From NCBI GenBank assembly GCA_035943995.1, contig DASZBS010000114.1, forward strand, positions 1-64,000: 64,000 bases of DNA, in the 5' to 3' direction. Origin of the DNA: Vulcanimicrobium sp035943995. GTDB taxonomy: Bacteria > Vulcanimicrobiota > Vulcanimicrobiia > Vulcanimicrobiales > Vulcanimicrobiaceae. The position numbers and the translations under genes were made by a program. Each line of letters opens with the position of its first letter. Within the stretch, counting starts at the first letter, position 1. This document shows, in pieces, positions 8,482 to 17,702 of this stretch. Below the pieces are notes generated by a model. That model made no database searches, had not been told where the DNA came from, and saw nothing but the letters and a program-made list of their open reading frames with translations.

Positions 8482-9570
8482 TTAGTCTCCGGGTACGATT
8501 CTGCAGGCTTCGACGGCCACGTCGAGGTGGACCGTGCTGCCGACACTGCGGTTTTCGGATGGCGGCGCCGACACGCGAATCTGCGTTTGGCCGAGGTCGA
8601 TGAGATAATCCCGCGAGTCGCCCAGATACACTTGCCGCAAAACCTTGCCGGATAGGCGATTGTGCCCGTTCTCCTGATAGCCTACCGCGGTGTCCCCGAT
8701 GGCGGCGAACGTCACCGAGTGCGGACGCACGCACAGCGTCACCGGCCCCCGCTGCGCCGGATCGAAGTCATCCCGCACGCGCCAGCGCGCACCGCACACC
8801 TCCACGAGATGAGGCTCGATCAACGTCGCCGGGATCGTGTTTGTGCCGCCGACGAACGTTGCCACGAACGCCGTTGCCGGCTTCTCGTAGATGTCATGCG
8901 CCGTGCCGACTTGTGCGATCTTGCCGGCGCGCATCAGCGCGATGCGATCCGCGGCGACCATTGCTTCCGTTTGGTCGTGCGTTACGTAGACCATCGTGAT
9001 CCCAGTCGCGTCGTGGATGCGCCGGATCTCGAAGCGCATCTCCTCGCGCAGGTTCGCATCCAGGTTCGACAGCGGCTCGTCGAGCAGCAGCGTCTCCGGT
9101 TTTACCACGACCGCGCGCGCCAGCGCGACGCGCTGCTGCTGGCCGCCCGACAACTCCGACGGATACCGGTCGGCGAGCTCTGCCATGCGCACGCTGCGCA
9201 GCACCTCGCGCGTGCGGTCCTCGATCTCCGAGCGCTCCAGCCGCATCACGCGCAAGCCGTACGCGACGTTCTCGAACACCGTCTTGTGCGGCCACACCGC
9301 GTAGCTCTGGAAGATCAGCGACATGCGCCGCTTCTCCGGCGGCACGACGCTCTTCGCCGATGAAACGACGCGGTCGCCCACGGTGATCGTGCCGGCGTCC
9401 GGTTTGAGGAAGCCTGCGAGCAGTTGCAGCGTCGTCGTCTTGCCGCAGCCCGACGGGCCGACCAGCGCCATCACCTCGCCGTCGGCGATCGCGAGGTCGA
9501 TCGCGTCGACCGCGCGGGCGCCGTTCTTGCCGTATGCCTTGGTCAGGCCGGCGATGTCGATGCGTGCCAT
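8482..9570 (-). CDS. ABC transporter ATP-binding protein (Fe3+/spermidine/phosphonate type)
   Basis: A 362-residue importer ATPase. Walker A GPSGCGKTT is at about 38-46, the signature LSGGQQQR at about 140-147, Walker B LLLDEP at about 161-166 and the switch His (THDQ) at about 198. The rest is a C-terminal TOBE-type substrate-specificity domain ending RIVPGD. The protein resembles FbpC/PotA-class ATPases. Its ATG at 9570 sits in an ATGA overlap with the permease stop. With the permease and binding protein it completes a one-substrate importer. The last quarter of the gene is duplicated as a broken copy at 2957-3204 beyond the Qat operon. Confidence 0.9.
   Translation of the reverse strand: MARIDIAGLTKAYGKNGARAVDAIDLAIADGEVMALVGPSGCGKTTTLQLLAGFLKPDAGTITVGDRVVSSAKSVVPPEKRRMSLIFQSYAVWPHKTVFENVAYGLRVMRLERSEIEDRTREVLRSVRMAELADRYPSELSGGQQQRVALARAVVVKPETLLLDEPLSNLDANLREEMRFEIRRIHDATGITMVYVTHDQTEAMVAADRIALMRAGKIAQVGTAHDIYEKPATAFVATFVGGTNTIPATLIEPHLVEVCGARWRVRDDFDPAQRGPVTLCVRPHSVTFAAIGDTAVGYQENGHNRLSGKVLRQVYLGDSRDYLIDLGQTQIRVSAPPSENRSVGSTVHLDVAVEACRIVPGD
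8543..8790. repeat. Right copy of a diverged ~250-bp direct repeat flanking the Qat operon
   Basis: This part of the intact ABC ATPase gene matches 2957-3204 in the same orientation, with many substitutions and two single-base indels in the left copy. The pair brackets the qatABCD operon, about 5.6 kb apart. Confidence 0.75.
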
Positions 9571-11288
9571 CAGGCGCTCGTCTTGTCCATGAAGTCTTTC
9601 CCGAGGAAGCGGTACGCCACCGAGACGATGACGATCGTGATCGCGAGGATGAGGATCGCGAGCGTCGCGACGGCCTCGTAGTTGCCGGCGTCGGTGAAGT
9701 CGAAGATCTGCGTCGTCATTGTCGCGGTACGCGGCGTGAACAGAAAGATCGCCGAGCTCAGCTCGCGGATCGACGGGATGAACACCAGCAGCCAGCTCGC
9801 GAGCAAACCGCGGCGCAGCAGCGGCGCCGTGATCGTGCGCAGCGCGCGCAGCCGCGTCGCGCCGAGCGTGCGCGCGGCGTTCTCCAGGTCCGCGTTCACC
9901 GCGGAGACCATCGTGCTCAAGTTGGAAAACGCGATCGGCAGGAAGCGCGTCGTGAACGCGATGATCAGAATCGTCGCGGTGCCGTACAGCACCAGGGGCG
10001 GGTGCGAGTACGCCGCGTAGATCCCGATCGCGAGCACGATGCCGGGCACGACGAACGGCGCCATGCACACGATGCCGAGGATGCCCGCGCCCGGGAACAG
10101 CTTGCGGCTGGCGGTGTACGCGATGAGGAAGCCGACGATCGTCGCGATCGTCGCCGCCGCCGCGCCGTAGGTGAGGCTGTGAAAGATCGCGCGGCGCGTT
10201 TCGGCGTTGTCGAAGATCGCCCACTGGTACCAGTACAGCGTTAGGTTCCCGGGCACGGGCCCCTTGCTCCAGATGTGCGAGAGCGACGTCGCGAGCAGCG
10301 CGAGATACGGCAGCACCACCGAGCACAGCGGCACGACGAGCGCCGCGCCGAGCAGCGGCCACTTCCACACCCCGAGGTCGATCAGCCGGCGCCGTCCGCC
10401 TTTACCGCCGACCACGGTGAACTTGCGGCGGCCCAGGATGCGGCGCTGCAGCAGCAACAATCCGAGCGTCACGCCGATGAGCGGCATCGCGTACGCGGCC
10501 GCGAGCTCGGTGCGCACCGGGAACTGGAAGAACAGATAGAGCTGCGTCGTGACGACCTGCGTGCGCGCCGGGATCAGCAAGAACGCCGGCGTGCCGAACT
10601 CGGCGAGCGCTTCGAGGAACGACATGATGAAGCCGGCGACGATCGCGGGCATCACCAGCGGCAGCGTGACCGAACGCATCGTGCGCCATGCCGACGCGCC
10701 CAGCGTCGACGACGCGTCTTCGAGGTCGGTGGGCAGCAGCTCGAGCCCGCCCGCGACGAACGTGAACGTGTACGGCACGTTGTAGAGCGCCATCACGAAG
10801 ATCGCGCCGCCCAGCGAGAAGATGTTGAGCGGGCCGTGATCTGCATGGGTGAACGACGTGATCGCGCGGTTGATCCAGCCGCTGTTGGGCGCGGCGAGCA
10901 GAATCCACGCTTCCGCGCCGATGAACGACGGCGTCACGAACGCCGCCGTGATCAGCGCGCGCAGGCCTTTGCGGCCCGGCAGATTCGTGCGCGCGATCAG
11001 CCACGCCAGCGGCGTGCCCAGCAGCGCCGCGATCGTCGCGACCGATGTCGCGAGCACGAACGAGTTGATGATGGGCCGCAGATAGATCGACTTGCTGAAC
11101 GCTTCGACGTAGTTGCCGAACGTGAAGCCGCCGACCTCGGCGTGCTGCAAGCTGATCACGAACAGCCACGCCAGCGGGACGATGACGAGGATCGCGAGCA
11201 CGATCACCGCGCCGATGAAGAAGACGGGGCCGACGTCGAACGACGACCCCGTGCGTTCGACCCGGCGCGGTGCCGCTGCGAGGCTCAT
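9570..11288 (-). CDS. ABC transporter permease, fused two-domain type
   Basis: A 572-residue inner-membrane permease with two copies of the BPD-type transmembrane domain. Each copy has about six helices; the second begins near residue 300 (KWPLLGAALVVPLC). Both halves carry EAA-like loops, for example DASSTLGASAWRTMRSVTLP and NAARTLGATRLRALRTITAP. This fused form is typical of FbpB/ferric-iron and 2-aminoethylphosphonate-type transporters. It starts one base after the stop of the binding-protein gene and overlaps the ATPase gene, so the three are one operon transcribed right to left. Confidence 0.9.
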   Translation of the reverse strand: MSLAAAPRRVERTGSSFDVGPVFFIGAVIVLAILVIVPLAWLFVISLQHAEVGGFTFGNYVEAFSKSIYLRPIINSFVLATSVATIAALLGTPLAWLIARTNLPGRKGLRALITAAFVTPSFIGAEAWILLAAPNSGWINRAITSFTHADHGPLNIFSLGGAIFVMALYNVPYTFTFVAGGLELLPTDLEDASSTLGASAWRTMRSVTLPLVMPAIVAGFIMSFLEALAEFGTPAFLLIPARTQVVTTQLYLFFQFPVRTELAAAYAMPLIGVTLGLLLLQRRILGRRKFTVVGGKGGRRRLIDLGVWKWPLLGAALVVPLCSVVLPYLALLATSLSHIWSKGPVPGNLTLYWYQWAIFDNAETRRAIFHSLTYGAAAATIATIVGFLIAYTASRKLFPGAGILGIVCMAPFVVPGIVLAIGIYAAYSHPPLVLYGTATILIIAFTTRFLPIAFSNLSTMVSAVNADLENAARTLGATRLRALRTITAPLLRRGLLASWLLVFIPSIRELSSAIFLFTPRTATMTTQIFDFTDAGNYEAVATLAILILAITIVIVSVAYRFLGKDFMDKTSA

Positions 11289-11289
11289 C

Positions 11290-12351
11290 TCAGACGTTGA
11301 ACGTTTCGCGCCACTTCGCGGTGACTTCCGGGATGCCGGTCAGCAGCCGGTCGATCTTGACGTGGTACGTCTTGATCTTGTCGTAGTGGATGTTGTCGGC
11401 GGCGGGCACGTCCAGTCGCAGCGGGAGGTTGAACGTCTTCTCCATCGTCTGCGAGTATTCGCGCGAGTAGTAGAAGTTCATCAGCAGCCTTGCGGCGTTG
11501 GGGTGCGGCGCTTCCTTCATCACGGTCACCGGCGCCGTCACGAGGATCGTGTCGTCTTCCGGGAACGCGATGTTGATGCTGTTGCCGCCGGCTTTGCGGT
11601 CCAGCGCCAGGCTGTCCGCGCCCGGCCCCAGGCTGCGCTCGCCCGACACGATGTCGGTCGTCGCGTCGAACACCGAGCGGCCGATCTTCGGGTTGTTGGC
11701 GGCGAACTTCTTGAAGAAGTTGTCCCAGCCGTACTTGTCGTTCATCGCGACGACCCAGTTGCCGACGTAGCCGGAGAAGCCCGGATGGCCGACCGTGAGC
11801 TGGTCCTTGTATTTCGGATCGAGCAGGTCGCCCCATTTCTTGGGTGCCGGTGTCTTCTTCGGGTTGTAGTTGATCAGCATCAGCGCGATGTCGCCGAGCT
11901 GGTAGGTGTCCTCGGCGTCGAGGTGCTGGTACTGCGACGGGATCTTGTCGATGTCGGCAGGCACGAACTGCGCCAGCGCGTTCTGCTTCTTGAGGATGGT
12001 CATGTGCGCTTCGTCGGTCGAGGCGAACACGTCGAGCTGGTGCACGTTCGATTTCAAATCCTGCGTGAGGCGCTGAAACAGTACCTGGCCCGTTTGGCGC
12101 AGCAGCTCCACCTCGATACCAGGATATTTCGTCTTGAACGAGGCGACGACGCGCTCCGCGGCCTGCTGCGTGTAGTGGCCCGTCCACCACGTGACCTTGC
12201 CTTCTTTTTTCGCGGCGTCGTACAGCTTCGAGACATCGGCGTCGCTCAGTTGGTTCTTTCGCCGCGCGAGCGCGCCGAGCGGTGCGCCGCCGGCGAGGCC
12301 CGCGGCACCCACGGCGGCGGCAGTGCGGACGAACGTCCCTCTGGTGGTCAT
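11290..12351 (-). CDS. ABC transporter substrate-binding protein (FbpA/PotD-like)
   Basis: A 353-residue periplasmic binding protein. The N-terminus (MTTRGTFVRTAAAVGAAG...) looks like a secretion signal, possibly Tat-like but without a clear twin Arg in the usual place. The mature part shows the class II binding fold: YDAAKKEGKVTWW, YPGIEVELLR and DVFASTDEAHM near the start, and PHPNAARLLMNFYYS near the end, as in iron(III), polyamine and aminoethylphosphonate binders. The substrate cannot be read from sequence. The start is an ATG at 12351 with AAGGAG upstream. First gene of the ABC operon. The aminotransferase and glycolate-type oxidase immediately upstream suggest, weakly, an organic-acid or amino-phosphonate substrate. 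Confidence 0.88.
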   Translation of the reverse strand: MTTRGTFVRTAAAVGAAGLAGGAPLGALARRKNQLSDADVSKLYDAAKKEGKVTWWTGHYTQQAAERVVASFKTKYPGIEVELLRQTGQVLFQRLTQDLKSNVHQLDVFASTDEAHMTILKKQNALAQFVPADIDKIPSQYQHLDAEDTYQLGDIALMLINYNPKKTPAPKKWGDLLDPKYKDQLTVGHPGFSGYVGNWVVAMNDKYGWDNFFKKFAANNPKIGRSVFDATTDIVSGERSLGPGADSLALDRKAGGNSINIAFPEDDTILVTAPVTVMKEAPHPNAARLLMNFYYSREYSQTMEKTFNLPLRLDVPAADNIHYDKIKTYHVKIDRLLTGIPEVTAKWRETFNV

Positions 12352-12370
12352 CGGGGATCTCCTTGGTCCA

Positions 12371-12438
12371 TGTCACCCTGAGCTCGTCGAAGGGTGGGCC
12401 ACGATCGTGGCGCATGCTTCGACAGGCTCAGCATGACA
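12371..12438. repeat. REP-like imperfect inverted repeat
   Basis: Two arms face each other: TGTCACCCTGAGCTCGTCGA at the left and CTTCGACAGGCTCAGCATGA at the right, separated by about 20 bases. This is the widespread 'CTTCGACAGGCTCAG' palindromic repeat type. It lies between the ABC operon start and the upstream oxidase gene. A related copy occurs inside the gene at 58544-59749. It may end transcripts or stabilise mRNA ends. Confidence 0.75.
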
Positions 12439-12451
12439 ATTGGGCTGGTGG

Positions 12452-15400
12452 TCATGTGGGGGACTCGAGCGCCGACGCGTAGACCTCGGCGACGTGCAGC
12501 GAACGGCGTTGTGCACCGTGCGCAATCTGGTGTTTACAGCTCATACCATCGGCAACGACGAGCGCGTCCGCATCAGCGGCACGCACGGCGGGCAATAAAT
12601 CTCGCTCGGCCATCCGCATCGAGATGTCGTAGTGCTCGGCTTCGTACCCGAACATCCCGGCCATGCCGCAGCACGACGATTCGATCACCGACGCGTCGAG
12701 TCCCGGGATCGCGCGCAGCGCGCGCAGCACCGCGGGCATCGCGCCGAACGCTTTCTGGTGACAGTGCCCGTGCACGACCGCACGCTTGTCCAGCGCGCGC
12801 AGCGGCGGCGACCACCGCCCGGCGTCGAGCTCGCGCGCGATGAACTCTTCGAACAGCAGCGCCTGCGCCGCGACCGCGCGCGCCGCGTCGGTCGGCACGA
12901 GCGCGAGGAACTCGTCGCGCAGCGTCAGCAAGCACGACGGCTCCAAGCCGACGATGGGCACGCCGCGCTCGGCGTACGGCGCGAGCGCCGCAATCGTGCG
13001 CTCGGCCTCGGCGCGCGCCTCATCGAGCAACCCCGCGCCCAGATACGTGCGCCCGCAGCACAACGGCCGCGAATCGGCCCGTGCCGAGCGCGTCGAAGCA
13101 TCAGTCGCGCTGGGAAAACTGACCTCGTAGCCTGCCGCGACGAGCACGCGCTGCGCGGCGCGCGCGACGTCCGCTTCGAAATAGCGGTTGAACGTGTCGA
13201 CGAGTAGCACCACCTCGCCGTTGCGCGCGGGCGTTGCGCGCGTGGACGACGGAGCGCCGCTTGCCGCCGTGGCAGAGCGGTCGCGGAACGGGCGCTCGTG
13301 CCAGCGCGGCAGCGGGCGCTTCGCGGTGAAGCCGGTCGCCCGCTCGAGGATGCGCGCGACGCCGGGGATGCGGTCGCGCAGGTTCGCGAGCCGCCGCAGC
13401 GAGCCGGCGCGGTGCGCCGCGCGCGGCAGCGCGGCGACGACGCGGTCGCCGAGCGGCGTGCCGTGCTGCTTGCGGTAGTGCGCGAGGAACTCGATCTTCA
13501 TGCGCGCCATGTCGACGCCGGTCGGACACTCGCGGCGACACGCCTTGCACGACACGCACAAATCGAGCGCGTCGTACAATTCTTGCGAGGTGAGGCCGTC
13601 GGCCCCGAGCTGTCCGGTGAGCGCGAGCCGCAAGCCGTTTGCGCGGCCGCGCGTGGAGTGGTGCTCGTCGTCGGTCACGCGGTACGACGGGCACATCGCG
13701 CCCGGCGCGCTCTTGCGGCACGCGCCGTTGTTGTTGCACATCTCCACCGCGCCGGTGAACGAGCCGAACTCCGACCAGTCCAGCTCCGTCTTCAGCGGGA
13801 TCGGCGCGTACTTCGGCCCGTAGCGGAACAGCGTGCGGTCGTCCATGCGCGGCGCGTCGACGATCTTGCCGGGGTTGAGCAGGTTGCCGGGATCGAACGC
13901 CGTCTTCACCTCGCGAAACGCCTCGACGATCCGGCGCCCGAACATCTCCTCGTGGAACTCCGAGCGCACGATGCCGTCGCCGTGCTCGCCGGAGTGAGCG
14001 CCGCCGTACTCGCGCACGATCGCGAAAGCCTCCTCGGCGATCGCGCGCAGCTTGCCGACGTCCTCGTCGTGCTTCACGTTGAGCACCGGTCGCACGTGCA
14101 GGCATCCGACCGACGCGTGCGCGTAGAACGTGCCGGTCGTGCCGTACTTCGCGAAGATGCGGTTCAGCCGTTCGGTGTAATCGGCGAGGTGCCGCAGCGG
14201 CACCGCGCAGTCCTCGATGATCGAGATCGGCTTCGCGTCGCCGCGCATCGACGTCATGATATTGAGCCCCGCCGCGCGGACCTCCCACATCTCGCTCTGC
14301 TGCGCGGCGTCGGTCAGCTTCACGACGGCGTTCGGAAAACCGAGCGACGCCATCGCGTCGTCGAGCGCGTCGAGCCGCTCGCGCAGCGGCGCCGGATCGT
14401 CGCCCGCGAACTCCACCAGCAGCAGCGAGCCGGGCTCGCCGCGCACGTACTTCTCCAGGATGGGTGCGAAGGCCGCGATCTTGCGCGACAGCTCGATCAT
14501 CGTACGGTCGACCAGCTCCACGGCCACCGGGTCGAGCGCGACGAGCGTTTCGGTGGAGCGCATCGCATCCGCGAACGTCGGAAAGTGGCACACGCCGAGC
14601 GCCTTCGCGCGCGGCAGCGGCTGCAGCGCGAGATCGATCTCGGTGAAGAACGCGAGCGTCCCCTCGGAGCCCACCAGCAGCTTCGCCATGTTGAAATCGC
14701 CCTGCGGGCGCACCGTCTGGATCGCGTAGCCGCCGACGTTGCGCTGCACCTTGGGGATGCGCGCGTCGATCTCGCTCGCCTCGCGCGCCGCGATCGCGCG
14801 CACGCGTTCGACCAGCTCGCGATACCGCGGCGGCGCGAGCGCACCGTTCGCCGCCCCGTCGGCGGCGCCGACCTCACCGAAATAGGCGCGCGCCCCGTCG
14901 GCCAGCACCGCGTCGATGCCCACGACGTTGTCGGCCATGATCCCGTAGCGGATCGAGCGCGCGCCGGAACTGTTGTTGGCGGTCATGCCGCCGATCGTCG
15001 CGCGGCTCGCCGTCGACGGGTCGACCGGGAAGAACAGCCCGTGTTGTTTCAAACCGCGGTTGAGCTCGTCGAGCACGATCCCCGGCTGCACGCGCACCGT
15101 GCGCGCGGCCGTGTCGAGCGCGACGACGTCGCGCATGTACCGGCTCACGTCGACGATCAATCCGTGATTCACGGTTTGGCCGCACTGCGACGTGCCGCCG
15201 CCGCGCGCCGTGACGGGCACGCCGTGCTCGCGCGCGATCGCGATCACGGCTTCGACGTCGGTCGCCGTGCGCGGCACGACCACGCCGAGCGGCACGATCT
15301 GGTAGATCGACGCGTCGGTCGCGTACATGCCGCGCGACGCGCGGTCGAACCACACGTCACCGGCGATCTCCGCGCGCAGCCGCGCCTCGATCCGGCGCGC

Positions 15401-15463
15401 GAGCACGGGCTCGCGCACCGGTACCGTGGTCGTGGTGGCCGGCGTGGGCGCGGTGGCGCTCAC
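12452..15463 (-). CDS. FAD-linked oxidase / Fe-S fusion (GlcD-GlcF or D-2-hydroxyacid dehydrogenase type)
   Basis: A 1003-residue fusion. The N-terminal half is a PCMH-type FAD domain (GVPVTARGGGTSQCGQT near 95-110, GSEGTLAFFTEIDL near 270) plus the FAD-oxidase C-domain (HASVGCLHVRPVL, GEHGDG). A ferredoxin-like region follows, with LCVSCKACRRECP at about 640-652. The C-terminus has the paired CCG domains of GlcF/heterodisulfide-reductase type (LCCGRTYLG, then ESSCCGMAGMFG). Such enzymes oxidise D-lactate, glycolate or D-2-hydroxyglutarate and pass electrons to the quinone pool. The GTG at 15463 directly follows the aminotransferase stop (TGAGTG), so the two are co-translated. Confidence 0.88.
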   Translation of the reverse strand: MSATAPTPATTTTVPVREPVLARRIEARLRAEIAGDVWFDRASRGMYATDASIYQIVPLGVVVPRTATDVEAVIAIAREHGVPVTARGGGTSQCGQTVNHGLIVDVSRYMRDVVALDTAARTVRVQPGIVLDELNRGLKQHGLFFPVDPSTASRATIGGMTANNSSGARSIRYGIMADNVVGIDAVLADGARAYFGEVGAADGAANGALAPPRYRELVERVRAIAAREASEIDARIPKVQRNVGGYAIQTVRPQGDFNMAKLLVGSEGTLAFFTEIDLALQPLPRAKALGVCHFPTFADAMRSTETLVALDPVAVELVDRTMIELSRKIAAFAPILEKYVRGEPGSLLLVEFAGDDPAPLRERLDALDDAMASLGFPNAVVKLTDAAQQSEMWEVRAAGLNIMTSMRGDAKPISIIEDCAVPLRHLADYTERLNRIFAKYGTTGTFYAHASVGCLHVRPVLNVKHDEDVGKLRAIAEEAFAIVREYGGAHSGEHGDGIVRSEFHEEMFGRRIVEAFREVKTAFDPGNLLNPGKIVDAPRMDDRTLFRYGPKYAPIPLKTELDWSEFGSFTGAVEMCNNNGACRKSAPGAMCPSYRVTDDEHHSTRGRANGLRLALTGQLGADGLTSQELYDALDLCVSCKACRRECPTGVDMARMKIEFLAHYRKQHGTPLGDRVVAALPRAAHRAGSLRRLANLRDRIPGVARILERATGFTAKRPLPRWHERPFRDRSATAASGAPSSTRATPARNGEVVLLVDTFNRYFEADVARAAQRVLVAAGYEVSFPSATDASTRSARADSRPLCCGRTYLGAGLLDEARAEAERTIAALAPYAERGVPIVGLEPSCLLTLRDEFLALVPTDAARAVAAQALLFEEFIARELDAGRWSPPLRALDKRAVVHGHCHQKAFGAMPAVLRALRAIPGLDASVIESSCCGMAGMFGYEAEHYDISMRMAERDLLPAVRAADADALVVADGMSCKHQIAHGAQRRSLHVAEVYASALESPT

Positions 15464-16657
15464 TCAGACAGCGGCGAGCGAACGCGCAGCCGCCGGGTTC
15501 GCGAGATACGCGAGCGCCGGCGACACGCCGTCGCCGTGCGGGATCCCCGCGAGATCGAGGCCCATCTGCACGCCGCACAGCGTCCCGGCGAGCATGAGAT
15601 CGTTGATCGAGCCGAGGTGGCCGATGCGGAACACCTTCCCCTTCAACCGCGCGAGCCCGGTGCCCAGCGACATGTCGAAGCGCTCGAGAATCGTCGCGCG
15701 CAACGCGTCGGCGTCGAACCCGTCGGGTACGTACACGGCCGTCACCGTATCGGAGTATTCGCGCGGATCCACCGACACGAGCTCCAAGCCCCAGCCGCGC
15801 ACGGCGCGCCGCGTCGCTTCACCGAGCTTCGCGTGCCGTCCGAACACGTTCTTGAGGCCTTCTTCTTGCAGCATCGTGAGCGCTTCGCGCAGACCGTACA
15901 GCAAGTTCGTCGCGGGCGTGTAGGGGAACCAGCCCGTGACGTTGCTCTCGAGCATGTCGTCCCACGACCAGTACGAACGCGGCAGGCGCGACGTCTTCGA
16001 CGCGGCGATCGCTTTGTCGGAGATCGCGTTGAACGCGAGACCGGGCGGCAGCATCAACCCCTTCTGCGAACCGCCGACCGTGACGTCGACGCGCCACTCG
16101 TCGTGGCGGTAGTCGAGCGAGCCCAGCGACGACACGGTGTCGACGAAGAACAGCGCCGGATGCTTCGCGGCGTCGATCGCGGCGCGCACGTCGGCGACGC
16201 GGCTGGTCACGCCCGTCGACGTCTCGTTGTGTACGACGGCGACGGCTTTGATCGCATGCGCGCGGTCGTCCGCGAGCCGTGCGCCGATCGCGTCGGGATC
16301 GACGCCGTGGCGCCAGTCGCCCGGAATCACCTCGACGTCGAGGCCCATGCGCGTGGCGAGCTTCATCCACAGCGCCGCGAACTGGCCGGTCTCGGCCATC
16401 AGCACCTTGTCGCCGGGCGACAGCGTATTGACCAGCGCGGCTTCCCAACCGCCGCTGCCCGACGCGGGCCAGATGATGACCGGTCCGCTCGTCTGGAACA
16501 CCGGCTTGGCCAGCTTGATGCACTCCAGCGCCAGCTCGGCGAAGTCGGGCCCGCGGTGATCGATCGTCGCGCGGTCGATGGCCCGCAACACCCGCTCGGG
16601 GACGTTGGTGGGCCCGGGAATCTGCAAGAAATGATGGCCGCTGCGAAATTCGGACAC
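15464..16657 (-). CDS. Class V aminotransferase (alanine/serine-glyoxylate type)
   Basis: A 397-residue PLP enzyme of the AGT/SGAT family. Marks are PGPTNVPERVL at the N-terminus, WPASGSGGWEAALVN for cofactor binding, FFVDTVSSLGSLD (Asp for the pyridine N) and GGSQKGLMLPPGL, which carries the Schiff-base Lys near residue 200. It would transfer the amino group of serine or alanine to glyoxylate. Its partner oxidase downstream could make glyoxylate or pyruvate, so the pair plausibly works in glycolate/glyoxylate metabolism. The start is a GTG at 16657 with GAGGAGG upstream. An aminoethylphosphonate transaminase cannot be excluded. Confidence 0.85.
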   Translation of the reverse strand: MSEFRSGHHFLQIPGPTNVPERVLRAIDRATIDHRGPDFAELALECIKLAKPVFQTSGPVIIWPASGSGGWEAALVNTLSPGDKVLMAETGQFAALWMKLATRMGLDVEVIPGDWRHGVDPDAIGARLADDRAHAIKAVAVVHNETSTGVTSRVADVRAAIDAAKHPALFFVDTVSSLGSLDYRHDEWRVDVTVGGSQKGLMLPPGLAFNAISDKAIAASKTSRLPRSYWSWDDMLESNVTGWFPYTPATNLLYGLREALTMLQEEGLKNVFGRHAKLGEATRRAVRGWGLELVSVDPREYSDTVTAVYVPDGFDADALRATILERFDMSLGTGLARLKGKVFRIGHLGSINDLMLAGTLCGVQMGLDLAGIPHGDGVSPALAYLANPAAARSLAAV

Positions 16658-16720
16658 GCCGCCTCCTCGATTACGTAAGCCTTGGGGTATTGTCCGCGGC
16701 GATACGGAGTCTTGCCGGGA

Positions 16721-17638
16721 CTACGGGCCTTCGATCGGGACGGCGCCGGCGAGCGCCGGTTCGCTCCGGGCGGGGATGGCGTTGACGACCAGCGCCGCGA
16801 GGATCAGCGCCATGCCGGCCAACTCGGTATGCGAGGGGATCTCGTGCAGCTGGATTGCCGCCGCGACGACGCCGACGACCGGCGTCGCGAGCGAGGCGAT
16901 CCCGGCCACGCCTGCCGGCAAACGCGAGAGGATGAACATCCACAAGAACCAGCCGAGCGCCGCGCCGCCGATCGACATGAACGCCATCGCCGCGACGAAC
17001 GACGACGTCCATCGAACGGGCCCGCCGATCGCGAGCATCAGCACGACGAGCGGGATCGTGCCCCACAGCAGCTGCCACGTCGTGAGCGAGAGCAGGTCGA
17101 CGTCGTAGCGCTTGCGCAGGCGCTTGGCGTAGACCGCGCTCGCGCCCCACGAGAGCCCCGCGACCACCGCGAGCCCGTCGGCGACGAACGACCGCGCATC
17201 CAGCGGCGCAACCACGAACGCAAGGCCGAGGGCGGCGAGCGCGAGCGCAATCCAGCGCAGCCCGGCGATGCGCTCGCCGAGGAACGGCCACGCGAGCAGC
17301 GCGGCCCAGAACGGCATGGTGTAGCCGAGCACCGCGGACTTGCCCGCGCCCGCCTGCGCGACGGCGAGCGTCTGCAAAAGCGTCCAGCCCGTTGTTTGCA
17401 ACAGTCCGAGGATCAGCGTCGGGACAAACGGCGGCGGCGCGAGCGAGCGCCGCGTCAGCGCGAGGATCGCGAACAGGATCGCCGTCGCGATGACGAGCCG
17501 CGAGCCCGCCACCACGTACGGCGACGCGTCCTCGGTCGCGATCTTGATCGTGACCCAGGTGTAGCCCCACACCAGCGCGAGCACGACGAGCGCGACGTAG
17601 ACCCGCGCGCCGGGGCGTGCCGCGCTCACGTTCTGCAT
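16721..17638 (-). CDS. EamA/DMT-family transporter
   Basis: An inner-membrane carrier with ten predicted helices in two EamA repeats; the first is VYVALVVLALVWGYTWV and the second repeat opens near ADGLAVVAGLSWGAS. Family function is export or uptake of small metabolites such as amino acids, purines or drugs; the substrate is unknown. I chose the ATG at 17638 (MQNVSAARPG) over the upstream M at 17710, because the latter adds an Arg-rich non-homologous stretch and would overlap the divergent gene. It shares a divergent promoter region of about 65 bases with the amidohydrolase at 17703. Confidence 0.88.
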   Translation of the reverse strand: MQNVSAARPGARVYVALVVLALVWGYTWVTIKIATEDASPYVVAGSRLVIATAILFAILALTRRSLAPPPFVPTLILGLLQTTGWTLLQTLAVAQAGAGKSAVLGYTMPFWAALLAWPFLGERIAGLRWIALALAALGLAFVVAPLDARSFVADGLAVVAGLSWGASAVYAKRLRKRYDVDLLSLTTWQLLWGTIPLVVLMLAIGGPVRWTSSFVAAMAFMSIGGAALGWFLWMFILSRLPAGVAGIASLATPVVGVVAAAIQLHEIPSHTELAGMALILAALVVNAIPARSEPALAGAVPIEGP

Positions 17639-17702
17639 ACTCGTGCGACGACCGCCGCGAGGACGGCGGGGTTGCCCGCACGCCGCCGCCAACAGCGCGC
17701 CA

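Noticed and set aside
8150..8734. Minus-strand frame across the Qat/ABC spacer
   Set aside because: It overlaps the ABC ATPase gene in another frame and is low in recognisable content.
13298..16678. 1126-residue plus-strand open frame
   Set aside because: It is extremely Arg/Ala/Asp/Val-rich, runs antisense to two clear enzyme genes and has no motif. It is a mirror of GC-rich codon bias.
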